Assembly (NCBI RefSeq): GCF_003236315.1
Contig: NZ_POTY01000015.1
Location: forward strand, 1-48,296
Length of the DNA stretch: 48,296 nt
Direction: 5' to 3'
DNA from: Micromonospora craterilacus
Lineage (GTDB): Bacteria; Actinomycetota; Actinomycetes; Mycobacteriales; Micromonosporaceae
In this document: positions 21,617 to 30,570 of the stretch, piece after piece
How positions within the stretch are numbered: the stretch's first letter is position 1
How the letters are laid out: each line of letters opens with the position of its first letter
Position numbers and translations under genes: made by a program
Notes under the pieces: generated by a model
Seen by the model: only the letters and a program-made list of their open reading frames with translations
Database searches by the model: none
What the model was told of the DNA's origin: nothing

Positions 21617-21646
21617 CCGCTGTGCCGGGTAGGCCATGATGGGTAC

Positions 21647-22057
21647 ATGGCCCGGCTGTACATACTTCTCTTCGTGGTGCAGGTCGTCCTCGCCGTCTGC
21701 GCCCTGATCAGCTGCCTCTCCGCAGAGGAAGACGACATCCGTCACCTGCCCCGGATCGCCTGGGTGCTGATCATCCTGTTCTTCCCGCTGGTCGGCTCGA
21801 TCGCCTGGTTCCTCGCCGGGCGCGAGCGCAAGACCGCCGGCACCTGGGCGACGGGCCCTCGGCCCGCCGAACGCCGGCCGGCCCAGCCGGTCGCCCCGGA
21901 CGACGATCCCGAGTTCCTCCGCTCGATCGAGGAACGGTCCCGCAAGGAGGACCAGGAACTCTTCCGTCGCTGGGAGGAGGACCTGCGTAAGCGCGAGGAC
22001 GACCTGCGTAAGCGCGAGGGCGACCCGCCGCGCGAGGGACCCCGCCCCGAGGTGTGA
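21647..22057 (+). CDS. PLDc_N-domain membrane protein with charged tail
   Basis: 136 aa. Two membrane helices form the phospholipase D N-terminal-type module (MARLYILLFVVQVVLAVCAL ... LPRIAWVLIILFFPLVGSIAWFLAGR). No HKD nuclease motif follows; instead a hydrophilic tail ends in a heptad-like coiled coil containing DLRKRED and DLRKREG, encoded by a 21-bp direct repeat (21980-21998 and 22001-22019). Probably a small structural or regulatory membrane protein; role unknown. Confidence 0.85.
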   Translation: MARLYILLFVVQVVLAVCALISCLSAEEDDIRHLPRIAWVLIILFFPLVGSIAWFLAGRERKTAGTWATGPRPAERRPAQPVAPDDDPEFLRSIEERSRKEDQELFRRWEEDLRKREDDLRKREGDPPREGPRPEV

Positions 22058-22078
22058 CGGCCGGGGCGGGGCCGCGGC

Positions 22079-23701
22079 TCAGGCCAGGTTCGAGGAACGG
22101 GGGTACGCGTCGGCCGGGTCGGTGATCACGTTGACCAGGTACGGCACCCCGGCGTCGAACGCCCGGTGCAGGGCCGGCCCCAGGTCGGCCGCCTTGGCCA
22201 CCGTCTCGCCCGCCCCGCCGAGCGCGCTGACCACCTGGTCGTAGCGCAGCGCGGGCTGGAGGTCAGCGGCGACGTCGTAGCCGTACATGGCCTGCATCGG
22301 GTGCTTCTCCAGCCCCCAGATGCCGTTGTTGCCGACCACGATGACCACCGGCAACTTCTGCCGGGCCAGGGACTCCACGTCCATCAGCGAGAACCCGGCC
22401 GCGCCGTCGCCCATCAGCACACAGACCTGCCGGTCGGGGTGGGTGACCCGGGCACCCATCGCGTAGCCCATGCCGGTGCCGAGGCAGCCGTACGGGCCGG
22501 GGTCGAGCCAGGTGCCGGGCTGGGCCGGCTCCAGGTAGCGCCCGGCGTACGAGACGAAGTCGCCGCCGTCGCCGATGGTGACGGCGTCGCGGGCGAGGAC
22601 CTTGCGCAGCTCGCCGTAGACGCGGGCGGGGCGGATCGGGTCCGTCTCGGCGGCCATCTCCTCGGCGTCGCGGGCCTTCGCGGCGTCCTCGGCGGTACGC
22701 AGCTGCGCGACCCAGTCGCCGTGGTCGGCCCGGTCGCCGGAGTACCCGGCCAGGGTGGTGAGGATGCCGCGCAGGTCGCCGGCGGGAGCGGCGGCGGGCT
22801 GGACGTGGCCGGCGCGCTGGCTGGGCGCGTCGACGATGTGCACCACCTTGGCGTCGCCGAAGTCGCCGAAGGAGAGCCGGAAGTCCAGCGGGGTGCCGAC
22901 CACCACGACCACGTCGGCGCCCTTGAGAGCCACCCGGCGGGCCTTGGCGAAGGCCAGCGGGTGCTCCGGCGGCAGCGCGCCCCGGCCCATGCCGTTGGTG
23001 AAGACCGGCACGGTGAGCGCCTCGGCGGCGGCCCGCAGCGCGTCCACGGCGTCGCCGCTGTAGACGTCGGAGCCGGCGATGACGACCGGGCGTGCCGCGC
23101 CCGCGATCAGGCGGGCGGCGGTGGCCACCTCGTCGGGGTCGGCCTCGATCGGGGCGATCTCCGGGCCGGCCGGCCGCTCGGCGTCACCCACCGAGAAGAT
23201 CGCTTCCAGCGGGAAGTCGAGGAAGACCGGGCCGCGGTGCGGGGTGAGCGCGGTGGTCAGCGCGGCGGCGACCGCCCGGGGGATGTCGTCGGCGCTGAAC
23301 ACCGTCTCGGCGTGCTTGGTGACCGGGGCGACCAGCGGCAGATGGTCCATCTCCTGGAGGCTGCCCGAGCCCCAGCGGAACTGCGGGGCCCGCCCACCCA
23401 GCACCAGCACCGGCGAGGCGTTGAAGTACGCGCTGGTCAGCCCGGAGATGCCGTTGGTGACGCCGGGGCCGGCGGTGAGCACGGCGAGACCGGGGCGGCG
23501 CTGGAGCTTGGCCACCGCCTCCGCGGCGAAGACGGCGGACTGCTCGTGCCGCACGTCGTAGATCGGGAAGTCGGTCTTGTGCGCGGCGTCGTAGAGCGGG
23601 AAGACGTGCCCGCCGGAGAGGGTGAACATCTCCCGCACCCCGTACGCGCGCAACGCCGCGAGGGCGAGCTCCCCGCCGTGGCCTTCGATCCGCTCCGTCA
23701 T
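22079..23701 (-). CDS. Thiamine-diphosphate enzyme, acetolactate synthase (IlvG)-like
   Basis: 540 aa from ATG 23701 (GAGGGAG upstream). Three-domain TPP fold: N-terminal PYR domain with the catalytic Glu in DVRHEQSAVFAAEA and LTAGPGVTNGISGL; central domain; C-terminal PP domain with GDGAAGFSLMDVESLARQKL...NNGIWGLEK (GDG...NN). FTLSGGHVFPLYD and VLGGRAPQFRWGSGSLQE strongly resemble mycobacterial IlvG proteins. No regulatory subunit is adjacent, so it may not act in branched-chain synthesis; a 2-hydroxyacyl-CoA lyase-like or other 2-oxo-acid role is possible. It is followed upstream by an enoyl-CoA hydratase gene in the same direction (83 bp). Confidence 0.85.
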   Translation of the reverse strand: MTERIEGHGGELALAALRAYGVREMFTLSGGHVFPLYDAAHKTDFPIYDVRHEQSAVFAAEAVAKLQRRPGLAVLTAGPGVTNGISGLTSAYFNASPVLVLGGRAPQFRWGSGSLQEMDHLPLVAPVTKHAETVFSADDIPRAVAAALTTALTPHRGPVFLDFPLEAIFSVGDAERPAGPEIAPIEADPDEVATAARLIAGAARPVVIAGSDVYSGDAVDALRAAAEALTVPVFTNGMGRGALPPEHPLAFAKARRVALKGADVVVVVGTPLDFRLSFGDFGDAKVVHIVDAPSQRAGHVQPAAAPAGDLRGILTTLAGYSGDRADHGDWVAQLRTAEDAAKARDAEEMAAETDPIRPARVYGELRKVLARDAVTIGDGGDFVSYAGRYLEPAQPGTWLDPGPYGCLGTGMGYAMGARVTHPDRQVCVLMGDGAAGFSLMDVESLARQKLPVVIVVGNNGIWGLEKHPMQAMYGYDVAADLQPALRYDQVVSALGGAGETVAKAADLGPALHRAFDAGVPYLVNVITDPADAYPRSSNLA

Positions 23702-23784
23702 CGCCGCTCCCTCTCGTCGCCGTCGTCGCCTGACCGGAGTCACACGTTACTGGCCGGTAGGAGGAAAGTGAACCGCCCTCGCGC

Positions 23785-24558
23785 TCAGCGGCCGGTGAAG
23801 TCCGGCTTGCGCTTCGCCACGAACGCCGCCATCCCCTCGCGCCGGTCGTCGGTGGCGAACAGCGCCGCGAAGAGCTGGCTCTCCCAGGCCAGACCGGAGT
23901 TCAGGTCCATGTCCAGGCCACCGTCGACGGCGAGCTTCGCCGCGCGCAGCGCCTGCACCGGCCCGTTGAGGTACGGCCGCACCAGGGCCACCGCGGTGTC
24001 GTAGACCTCGGCGGCCGGGGCGACCCGGTCGGCCAGGCCGATCCGCAGCGCCTCCTGCGCGTCGACCATCCGGCCGGACATGATCAGGTCCTTGGCGCGG
24101 GCCGGGCCGACCAGCCGGGCCAGCCGCTGGGTGCCGCCGGCGCCGGGGATGATGCCGAGCTTGATCTCGGGCTGCCCGAGCTTGGCGTCCTCGGCCACCA
24201 CCCGCCAGTCGCAGGCCAGTGCCAGCTCGCAGCCGCCACCGAGGGCGTAGCCGGTGATCGCGGCGACCACCGGCTTGGGGATCCGGGCGATCGCGCCGAG
24301 CGCGCTGGACAGGTCGGCGGCCCGCTCGGCCATGTCCACATAGGACATGTCGGCCATCTCCTTGATGTCCGCGCCGGCCGCGAAGACCTTCTCCCCGCCG
24401 TACACGATGACCGCGCGGACCTCCGGGTCGGCGGTGGCGGCCGTCGCGGCGGCCCGCAACTCCTCCTGCACCTGGGTGTTGAGGGCGTTCATCGGCGGCC
24501 GCTCCAGCCGGATGGTCCCGATGCCGTCCTTGGTCTCCAGCCGCACGAACTCGCCCAC
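23785..24558 (-). CDS. Enoyl-CoA hydratase
   Basis: 257 aa from GTG 24558; the longer frame to 24666 would add a non-homologous tail and overlap the divergent gene. Crotonase motifs: oxyanion-hole AAGADIKEM, YALGGGCELALACD with the first catalytic Glu, and GQPEIKLGIIPGAGGTQRL with the second. Both Glu present, so a true hydratase (beta-oxidation) is likely. The neighbouring TPP enzyme and the etfBA genes would fit fatty-acid or acyl-CoA metabolism, but they are not an obvious operon. Confidence 0.93.
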   Translation of the reverse strand: MGEFVRLETKDGIGTIRLERPPMNALNTQVQEELRAAATAATADPEVRAVIVYGGEKVFAAGADIKEMADMSYVDMAERAADLSSALGAIARIPKPVVAAITGYALGGGCELALACDWRVVAEDAKLGQPEIKLGIIPGAGGTQRLARLVGPARAKDLIMSGRMVDAQEALRIGLADRVAPAAEVYDTAVALVRPYLNGPVQALRAAKLAVDGGLDMDLNSGLAWESQLFAALFATDDRREGMAAFVAKRKPDFTGR

Positions 24559-24658
24559 GCTGACCCTCACTTCCTCGTCGAAGTCGCGTCCAACCTTACG
24601 ACCCACCTTGTTCGGCACGTAGTCTGGCTGCCAGTCCCGCCACCCGGAGTACCCCGCG

Positions 24659-25126
24659 ATGGTCACGTACTACGACGACAGATCCATACAGGTCACCTCC
24701 AGCGCCGTCACCGTCAACGGCGACGCCTACCCGCTGGCCGAGATCACCGAGGTCTGGCACCACCGGGGCAGCCGGTCGTGGCGGGTGCTGGCCGGTCGGG
24801 GCGCGCTCGGCGCGGCGATGGTCGGCCCGCTGGTGGCGGCCGTCATCGGCATCGCGATCGGCGTCTGGATCGACGGATCGGCGACCGTCACCGTCGCCGT
24901 CATCGGTGGCTCCGTGCTGATCGGGCTGGCCGCCGGGCCGGTCGCCGACCAGCTCTTCGAGTACTTCGACCGCTCGTACGCCCGGGGCAGCCGCCAGCGG
25001 GAGGTCTGGATCCGTTGGCGTGGTCACCCGGTACGGCTGCTGCGTACGCCGGACGCACTGCGCTTCGGGCAGATCTACCGCGCCGTGCAACGGGCCATGG
25101 AGGCCCACCACCCCTCGCCCAGGTGA
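24659..25126 (+). CDS. DUF6232-like two-helix membrane protein, copy 1
   Basis: 155 aa, ATG 24659 with GGAG 9 bases upstream. N-terminal beta-rich part (MVTYYDDRSIQVTSSAVTVN, EITEVWHHRG), two central membrane helices, then a conserved C-terminal block RTPDALRFGQIYRAVQRA. The whole layout looks like a PH-like domain interrupted by a transmembrane hairpin. The next gene is a paralogue with the same C-terminal block. Function unknown. Repeat copy B begins at its stop codon. Confidence 0.8.
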   Translation: MVTYYDDRSIQVTSSAVTVNGDAYPLAEITEVWHHRGSRSWRVLAGRGALGAAMVGPLVAAVIGIAIGVWIDGSATVTVAVIGGSVLIGLAAGPVADQLFEYFDRSYARGSRQREVWIRWRGHPVRLLRTPDALRFGQIYRAVQRAMEAHHPSPR

Positions 25127-25178
25127 AAGGAAGGGCACCTTATTAACGCTTGCGGTATAGGAAGGGCCCCTTGTTAAC
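25121..25178 (-). repeat. Bipartite palindromic intergenic repeat, copy B
   Basis: Read on the minus strand it is GTTAACAAGGGGCCCTTCCT, then about 12 bases, then GTTAATAAGGTGCCCTTCCT, matching copy A (2413-2471) in both halves and spacing. As with copy A it starts at a stop codon (25124-25126) and has the same orientation relative to the upstream gene. It separates the two DUF6232 paralogues. Confidence 0.75.
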
Positions 25179-25228
25179 CGCCGCCCGGGTGACAGACACG
25201 GGTTGCCCGGAGGTGGTTAGGCTTAGTG

Positions 25229-25711
25229 ATGGCGCTCTATTACCGGGACGACGCGGTGCAGGTGACCTCGGAGTCGATCCGGGCCGCCGGGCACGTCATC
25301 CCGATCCGCGAGGTCACGTACGTCTGGCACGCGAAAGGGCGCACGACGCTGGCCGTACGGAGCCGCGTGCTGGGCCGGGGCGTACTGGTCCTGCTGCTCT
25401 CCCTGCCGCCGCTGGTCGGGCTGATCTGCATACTCTCGCTGGCCTGGTCGGCCCAGGACCGGGGCGAATGGGTGCCGGCGCTGGTCGTGCTGACCGCCTG
25501 CGTGGTCATCGCGCTGGCGCTGGTGCCGTTCCTGGAGATCCCGCTCGGCTGGCTGGACCGCTCGTACGAGCGCGGCAACCGGGTGCACGAGCTGTGGGTG
25601 CAGTACCAGCGGCAGGAGGTGCTGGTGCTGCGCACCCCGGACGCGCTGCGCTTCGGGCAGATCTACCGGGCGGTGCAGCGGGCCGTGGAACAGCAGGGCG
25701 ACCACTGGTGA
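25229..25711 (+). CDS. DUF6232-like two-helix membrane protein, copy 2
   Basis: 160 aa from ATG 25229. Same layout as its upstream neighbour: ALYYRDDAVQVTSESI, EVTYVWHAKG, a transmembrane hairpin, and the identical block RTPDALRFGQIYRAVQRA. A TAGGCT box at 25218-25223, 5 bases before the start, suggests a near-leaderless transcript; GGAGGTGG also lies upstream. The middle is diverged from copy 1, so the duplication is old. Function unknown. Confidence 0.8.
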   Translation: MALYYRDDAVQVTSESIRAAGHVIPIREVTYVWHAKGRTTLAVRSRVLGRGVLVLLLSLPPLVGLICILSLAWSAQDRGEWVPALVVLTACVVIALALVPFLEIPLGWLDRSYERGNRVHELWVQYQRQEVLVLRTPDALRFGQIYRAVQRAVEQQGDHW

Positions 25712-25756
25712 CCGGCCGCCCGGCGGGCCGAGCCCGCCCGACGCACACTTGATTCC

Positions 25757-26428
25757 ATGCCAATCCCCCTGCCCCGGCCGGCTGCGGTCGTCGACCTCAC
25801 CCGTTCCGCCTTCGACCAGGCCACCTCCTTCGCCGCGATCCCGGCCCGCGCGTTCGCCGTGCTGGACGGGGTGGAGGCGCTACTGGCCCGGATCAACGGG
25901 GTGGTGGACCGGGTCGAGCAGACCCTCGACCGCACCGACCGGATGCTCACCGACGCCGAGGGCGCGGTCCGCGAGGTCGCGGTGATCAGCGCCGCCGCCA
26001 CCGCCGCCGTGGACAACGCCACCGAGGTCGCCGCGGCGGCGGCCGTGGTCATCGACACGGCGGAGTCGGTGGCCGGCCGGGCGGCCGGCGCGGTGGGCGT
26101 GGCGGCCGAGGCGGCGGCCACCGCCGCCGAACTGCTGGCCGCGTACGAGCCGGCGCTGCGGCGGGCCGCCCCGATGGCCAACCACTTTGTCGAGCAGCTC
26201 AGCCACGAGGAGGTGGTCGCCGCGGTCCGGCTGATCGACGAGTTGCCGAAGCTCCGGTCCCACCTGACCTCGGACATCCTGCCGATCCTGGCCACGCTGG
26301 ACCGGGTCGGCCCGGACCTGCACGACCTGCTCGACGTGACCCGGGATCTCAAGCTCGCCGTCGCCGGCATTCCCGGCCTGGCGATGCTGCGTCGGCGCGG
26401 CGAGAAGCTCAGCGACGACGCCGGCTGA
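25757..26428 (+). CDS. Ala-rich helical (coiled-coil) protein of unknown function
   Basis: 223 aa, ATG 25757. Very rich in Ala/Val/Leu with long amphipathic helices: VDRVEQTLDRTDRMLTDAEG and later EVAAAAAVVIDTAESVAGRA, reminiscent of phasin-like or apolipoprotein-like proteins. The C-terminal third (VRLIDELPKLRSHLTSDILP, GPDLHDLLDVTRDLK) is a conserved helical region. No signal peptide. Possibly a surface-coat or scaffold protein; unknown. Confidence 0.78.
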   Translation: MPIPLPRPAAVVDLTRSAFDQATSFAAIPARAFAVLDGVEALLARINGVVDRVEQTLDRTDRMLTDAEGAVREVAVISAAATAAVDNATEVAAAAAVVIDTAESVAGRAAGAVGVAAEAAATAAELLAAYEPALRRAAPMANHFVEQLSHEEVVAAVRLIDELPKLRSHLTSDILPILATLDRVGPDLHDLLDVTRDLKLAVAGIPGLAMLRRRGEKLSDDAG

Positions 26429-26434
26429 CACCGC

Positions 26435-26625
26435 CGGCAGGTGCGGCGGGCCACCCGCTGTTTCAGCAGTCGCAGCCGGCGGCCCGGCGGGGCGCGGGTC
26501 AGCTCGTCCACCGGACGGTGGCTCAGGCCCGTCCCGGTGACCACCGGAAGGCCCTCTCGGACCCAGTACTCGTAGCCGGCGCCGGGCCGACGGCCCCCGA
26601 CCTGCGGCGCCCGCTGGTTGAGCGG
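26435..26625 (-). pseudogene. Possible gene remnant in frame behind ribokinase
   Basis: After the ribokinase TGA the same minus-strand frame stays open and encodes a protein-like stretch including AGYEYWVREGLPVVTGTGLS and DELTRAPPGRRLRLLKQRV, then CRRC. It has no proper start (first GTG at 26544) and runs into antisense of the coiled-coil gene. Could be a decayed gene or an accidental GC-rich frame; no family recognised. Confidence 0.3.
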
Positions 26626-27525
26626 TCAGGTCGCCGGCGCGTACAGCTGGTCGATCTCGACGCGACGCGGCAGTGACACGCTCGCGCCGAGCCGGCGGAC
26701 GCAGGCCGCGCCGGCCGCCGCGGCCCAGCGCACCGAGTCGACCAGGTCCCGGCCCTCACCCCAGGCCACGGCGAGCGCGCCGGTGAACGCGTCCCCGGCG
26801 GCGGTCGAGTCGACCGTGTCCACCTTGACCGCGGGGACGTGCACGGCGGTGCCGTCCCGGTCGCCGTACCAGGCGCCCTGCGCGCCGAGGGTCAGCACCG
26901 CCCGGGGCACCAGGTCGAGCAGGGCGTGCGGGTCCTCCCGGCCCCGACCGGTGTACGCCTGCGCCTCGTTCTCGTTGACCACCAGCAGGTCCACGGCGGC
27001 GAACAGCTCCGGCGGGACCGGGATGGCCGGTGCCGCGTTGAGCACCACCCGGGTGCCGCCGGCCCGGGCGGCCATCGCTGCCTCGGTCACCGTCTCCACC
27101 GGGATCTCCAGCTGCGCGACCATGACGTCGGCGTCGCGTACGACCGCCAGTTCGGTCCCGGTGAGCGCGGTCAGCGAGGCGTTCGCGCCCGGGGTCACCA
27201 GGATCGCGTTCTCACCCTCGGCGTTGACCATCACCAGCGCCACACCCGAGTCGCCGTAGGTGGTGCGCAACTGGCTGGTGTCGACGCCGGCGGCGGTGAT
27301 CCGGGCCCGCAGGGTCACGCCGAACGAGTCCGAGCCGATCGCGCCGAGGAAGGCGCAGGCGGCACCCGCCCGGGCCGCGGCGATGGCCTGGTTGGCCCCC
27401 TTGCCGCCGGGCACGGTGACGAAGTCGGTGCCGAGCATCGTCTCCCCCGGCCGGGGGAGCGCCGGGGCGGTGGCCACCAGGTCCATGTTCGCGCTGCCCA
27501 CCACGACGACCCGGGTCTGTCGCAC
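26626..27525 (-). CDS. rbsK: Ribokinase / PfkB-family sugar kinase
   Basis: 299 aa. GTG start at 27525 has AGGAGG 6 bases upstream. Signature 1, VPGGKGANQAIAAARAGA, and signature 2, DSTAAGDAFTGAL with the catalytic Asp (usual form DTTGAGD), are present, as are VVVGSANMDLVA and the NENEAQAYTG loop, all typical of ribokinase. It phosphorylates ribose or a related sugar at O5 with ATP. It is 14 bp downstream of an ABC ATPase gene and probably cotranscribed, although the two have no obvious functional link. Confidence 0.88.
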   Translation of the reverse strand: MRQTRVVVVGSANMDLVATAPALPRPGETMLGTDFVTVPGGKGANQAIAAARAGAACAFLGAIGSDSFGVTLRARITAAGVDTSQLRTTYGDSGVALVMVNAEGENAILVTPGANASLTALTGTELAVVRDADVMVAQLEIPVETVTEAAMAARAGGTRVVLNAAPAIPVPPELFAAVDLLVVNENEAQAYTGRGREDPHALLDLVPRAVLTLGAQGAWYGDRDGTAVHVPAVKVDTVDSTAAGDAFTGALAVAWGEGRDLVDSVRWAAAAGAACVRRLGASVSLPRRVEIDQLYAPAT

Positions 27526-27539
27526 GGGAGCCTCCTACC

Positions 27540-28394
27540 TCAGGCGGCGCGGGCGGTGTAGCGCTCGCCGTTGCGTTCGACCAGCAGCGGCAGACCGAAG
27601 GTCTTGGTGAGGTTGTCGGCGGTGAGCGTGTCGCGCAGCAGACCCTGCGCCATCACCGCGCCGTCGCGCAACAGCAACGCGTGGGTGAAGCCGGGCGGGA
27701 TCTCCTCGACGTGGTGGGTGACCAGTACGAGCGCCGGGGCGTCCGGGTCCTGGGCCAGCTCGGCGAGGCGGGCCACCAGCTCCTCCCGGCCGCCCAGGTC
27801 CAGCCCGGCCGCCGGCTCGTCGAGCAGCAGCAGCTCCGGGTCGGTCATCAGCGCGCGGGCGATCTGCACTCGCTTGCGCTCGCCCTCCGACAGGGTGCCG
27901 TACGTCCGGTCGGCCAGCGGGCCGACGCCGAGCTGGTCGAGCAGCGCCCGGGCCCGGGCCTCGTCGGCGGGGTCGTAGCTCTCCCGCCAGCGCCCGACCA
28001 CCGACCAGGCTGCGGTCATCACCACGTCGCGGACCCGCTCCTCGGCGGGCAGCCGCTCGGCGAGCGCGGCGGTGGACAGGCCGATGCGGGTACGCAACTC
28101 CGTGACGTCGGTGCGACCGATCCGTTCCCCGAGCACGTGTGCGGTGCCGGTGGTCGGGTGCAGCCGCCCGGCCGCGAGGTTGAGCAGGGTGGTCTTGCCG
28201 GCGCCGTTGGGCCCCAGCACCACCCAGCGCTCGTCCAGCTCCACCCGCCAGCCCACGTCGTGCAGCAGGGCGGTGCCAGACCGGCGTACGCCGACGCCGT
28301 CGAGGCTGACCACCAGATCCGCGTCCACGGGCGAGGGGGCGGGTTCGGCGCTACCTGCGCCGGGGATCAGGTCACCAGTCACCCGCCCATCCAA
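27540..28394 (-). CDS. ABC transporter ATP-binding protein, without visible permease
   Basis: 284 aa. Walker A GPNGAGKTT (about residue 61), signature LSEGERKRVQIARAL, Walker B LLLLDEPAAGLD and the H-loop His in LVTHHVEEIP. The short C-terminal extension and lack of an adjacent membrane gene match the YlmA/ModF-like group whose partner is unknown. ATG 28394; a GTG 5 codons in (28379) could also serve. It leads the rbsK unit and is divergent from another ABC system. Confidence 0.88.
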   Translation of the reverse strand: MDGRVTGDLIPGAGSAEPAPSPVDADLVVSLDGVGVRRSGTALLHDVGWRVELDERWVVLGPNGAGKTTLLNLAAGRLHPTTGTAHVLGERIGRTDVTELRTRIGLSTAALAERLPAEERVRDVVMTAAWSVVGRWRESYDPADEARARALLDQLGVGPLADRTYGTLSEGERKRVQIARALMTDPELLLLDEPAAGLDLGGREELVARLAELAQDPDAPALVLVTHHVEEIPPGFTHALLLRDGAVMAQGLLRDTLTADNLTKTFGLPLLVERNGERYTARAA

Positions 28395-28484
28395 CCACGC
28401 AGTGCCGTGCCGCCCCCACGGGCGGGCGCTGCGGCCGTAGGGTGAGGCGCCGTGTCATTGCTCACCCCATCCGGAGGACGCCCT

Positions 28485-29495
28485 GTGACCGGGGTTATCG
28501 AGATCGAGGGTCTCCGCAAGACCTTCCACAGCGTGCGCCGGGGTCGGCGGGTCGCCGTCGACGGGTTCGACCTGCTGGTCGAGGCCGGTCAGGTGCACGG
28601 GTTCCTGGGGCCGAACGGGTCGGGCAAGACGACCACGCTGCGGGCGCTGCTCGGGCTGGTACGCGCCGACGACGGGCGGATGACGGTGCTCGGTGCCAGC
28701 GCGCCGGAGCGGCTGCCGCAGGTCGCCGGTCGGGTCGGGGCGATCGTGGAGAGCCCGCAGTTCTTCGGCAACTTCACCGCGTACCGCACGCTGCGGCTGC
28801 TCGCCCTGGCCGGTGGCGTGCCGGTCAGCCGGGTCGACGAGGTGCTGGCGCAGGTCGGGCTGCACGATCGGGGCCACGAGCGGGTCAAGGGCTACTCGCT
28901 GGGCATGAAGCAGCGCCTGGCGGTGGCCTCGGCCCTGCTCAAGCGCCCCGAGTTGCTGATCCTGGACGAGCCGGCCAACGGGCTGGACCCGGCCGGCATC
29001 CGGGAGATGCGGGACCTGATGCGGTCGCTCGCGGCCAACGGGGTGACGGTGCTGGTGTCCAGCCACATTCTGGCCGAGATCCAGCTGATCTGCGACCACG
29101 TCACGATCATTTCGCGGGGCCGGCGGGTGGCGGCCGGCCGGGTGGACGAGGTGCTGGCCGGTTTCGACCGCGACGAGTGCCTGGTCCGCGTCGACGACCT
29201 TCCCCGGGCCGAGGAGCTGCTGCTGGCCGCTGGGTTGACGGTCACCGGGCACGCCGACCACCTGGTGGTGAGTGGCGTACCGGATCCGGCCACGGTCAGC
29301 CGGACGCTGGGCGAGCAGGGTGTCTGGGTACGCGAGCTGACCCCGCTGCGGCCGGACCTGGAGAGCGTCTTCCTGGAGCTGACCAACGCTCCGGCGCAGC
29401 CGGGGGTGCCCCGGCAGGTGGACGGCTCGGCGCCGCACCACGAACCGGGCACCGGCCGGATGATCGACCTCGACACCCGGGGAGTGGACGCGTGA
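28485..29495 (+). CDS. ABC-2 type transporter ATP-binding protein
   Basis: 336 aa from GTG 28485 (CGGAGGA 5 bases upstream). A GTG at 28452, 8 bases after a TAGGGT box (28438-28443), is an alternative leaderless start. Walker A GPNGSGKTT, signature YSLGMKQRLAVASAL, Walker B LLILDEPANGLDP, H-loop SSHILAEI; the LGMKQR form is typical of drug/bacitracin-type (BcrA, DrrA) exporters. The C-terminal ~100 residues are the usual extension. Its stop overlaps the permease start by 4 bases. Confidence 0.92.
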   Translation: MTGVIEIEGLRKTFHSVRRGRRVAVDGFDLLVEAGQVHGFLGPNGSGKTTTLRALLGLVRADDGRMTVLGASAPERLPQVAGRVGAIVESPQFFGNFTAYRTLRLLALAGGVPVSRVDEVLAQVGLHDRGHERVKGYSLGMKQRLAVASALLKRPELLILDEPANGLDPAGIREMRDLMRSLAANGVTVLVSSHILAEIQLICDHVTIISRGRRVAAGRVDEVLAGFDRDECLVRVDDLPRAEELLLAAGLTVTGHADHLVVSGVPDPATVSRTLGEQGVWVRELTPLRPDLESVFLELTNAPAQPGVPRQVDGSAPHHEPGTGRMIDLDTRGVDA

Positions 29496-30502
29496 ACCTG
29501 ATCCGTGCCGAGTTGGAGCGGCTGGGCGCCCGCCGCTTCGTGCAGCTCATGGTCGTACTGCTGGTGCTGGCGTTCGGGGTGACGGCGGCGACCACGCTGG
29601 CCAGTTCGCACACGCCCACCGCCGTGGAGCTGGCCGAGGCCCAGCGACAGGTCGCCTCCGACCGGCGCGCCATGGAGTTGGAGCACGACCGGTGCCTGGC
29701 CCGGGATCGGGGCGATGTACCAAGGACCGCCGACGACTTCAGCTACCTGCCGGACGACTGCAGCCAGCTGGATCCGGCGTTGCGGGAGTACCAGCCGGTG
29801 ACCGCCGACTACCTGAGCGGGGTGTTCACCTTCACCCGGCAGGCCATGCCGCTGCTGTACTTCCTGGTGGCGTTCCTGATGCTGTTCGGCTTCCTGGTCG
29901 GGGCGTCCTACATCGGCGCCGACCTGAACTCGGGCGGGGTGGTCAACCTGCTGTTGTGGCGACCGCGCCGGCTGACCGTGCTGGGCGCCAAGCTCGGCAC
30001 CCTGCTCGGGGCGGTGCTGGGCTTGTCGCTGCTCGCCTCGGCCGCCTACCTCGTCACCTTCTGGGTCATCGCCCAGATCGCTGGTTATCCCGGCCCGACG
30101 AACGCGGCGTTCTGGGCGTCGCTGGGCGCCGTCTGGGGCCGTGGCCTGGTGCTGGTGCTCCTGGTCACGGCGGGCGGCTTCGCCATCGCCACGATTGGCC
30201 GGCACACCTCGGCGGCGCTCGGCGCGGTGGCCGCGTACCTGGTGCTGTGGGAGCTGGGTGGCCGGATCGTGCTGCAGATCCTGGAGGTGGCCCGACACGA
30301 CCAGCTGATGCTCGTCAGCTACATCGGTGCGTGGCTGGCCGGGGAGATGAGCTTCTGGGACAACACTCCCTGCCCACCCTACGGCTCCTGCACCGGCAAC
30401 TACACGCTGACCTGGGGGCCGGCGCTCACCGTCCTGCTGCTGCTCACCTCCGGGCTCACCGCTGCGGCCTTCGCCATGTTCCGGCGCCGCGACCTGACCT
30501 GA
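29492..30502 (+). CDS. ABC-2 type transporter permease
   Basis: 336 aa, GTG 29492 overlapping the ATPase stop (GTGA). Six predicted membrane helices: one near the N-terminus, then a ~90-residue outer loop rich in Asp and Arg with two Cys (DRCLARDRGD ... DDCSQLD), then five helices. A second outer loop holds Cys residues (NTPCPPYGSCTGN), perhaps a disulfide. Works with the upstream ATPase as an exporter of unknown substrate. A strong hairpin follows. Confidence 0.9.
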   Translation: MNLIRAELERLGARRFVQLMVVLLVLAFGVTAATTLASSHTPTAVELAEAQRQVASDRRAMELEHDRCLARDRGDVPRTADDFSYLPDDCSQLDPALREYQPVTADYLSGVFTFTRQAMPLLYFLVAFLMLFGFLVGASYIGADLNSGGVVNLLLWRPRRLTVLGAKLGTLLGAVLGLSLLASAAYLVTFWVIAQIAGYPGPTNAAFWASLGAVWGRGLVLVLLVTAGGFAIATIGRHTSAALGAVAAYLVLWELGGRIVLQILEVARHDQLMLVSYIGAWLAGEMSFWDNTPCPPYGSCTGNYTLTWGPALTVLLLLTSGLTAAAFAMFRRRDLT

Positions 30503-30527
30503 TCCCGGCCGATCTGACCCTGGCACG

Positions 30528-30567
30528 CGCCCTGGGGCGCGGCAAAGGCTTGCCGCATCCCAGGGCG
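30528..30567 (+). terminator. Terminator after the ABC exporter
   Basis: A two-tier hairpin: outer stem CGCCCTGGG/CCCAGGGCG, inner stem GCGGCA/TGCCGC, loop AAGGCT. Lies 25 bp after the permease stop and between convergent genes. Confidence 0.8.
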
Positions 30568-30570
30568 GTG

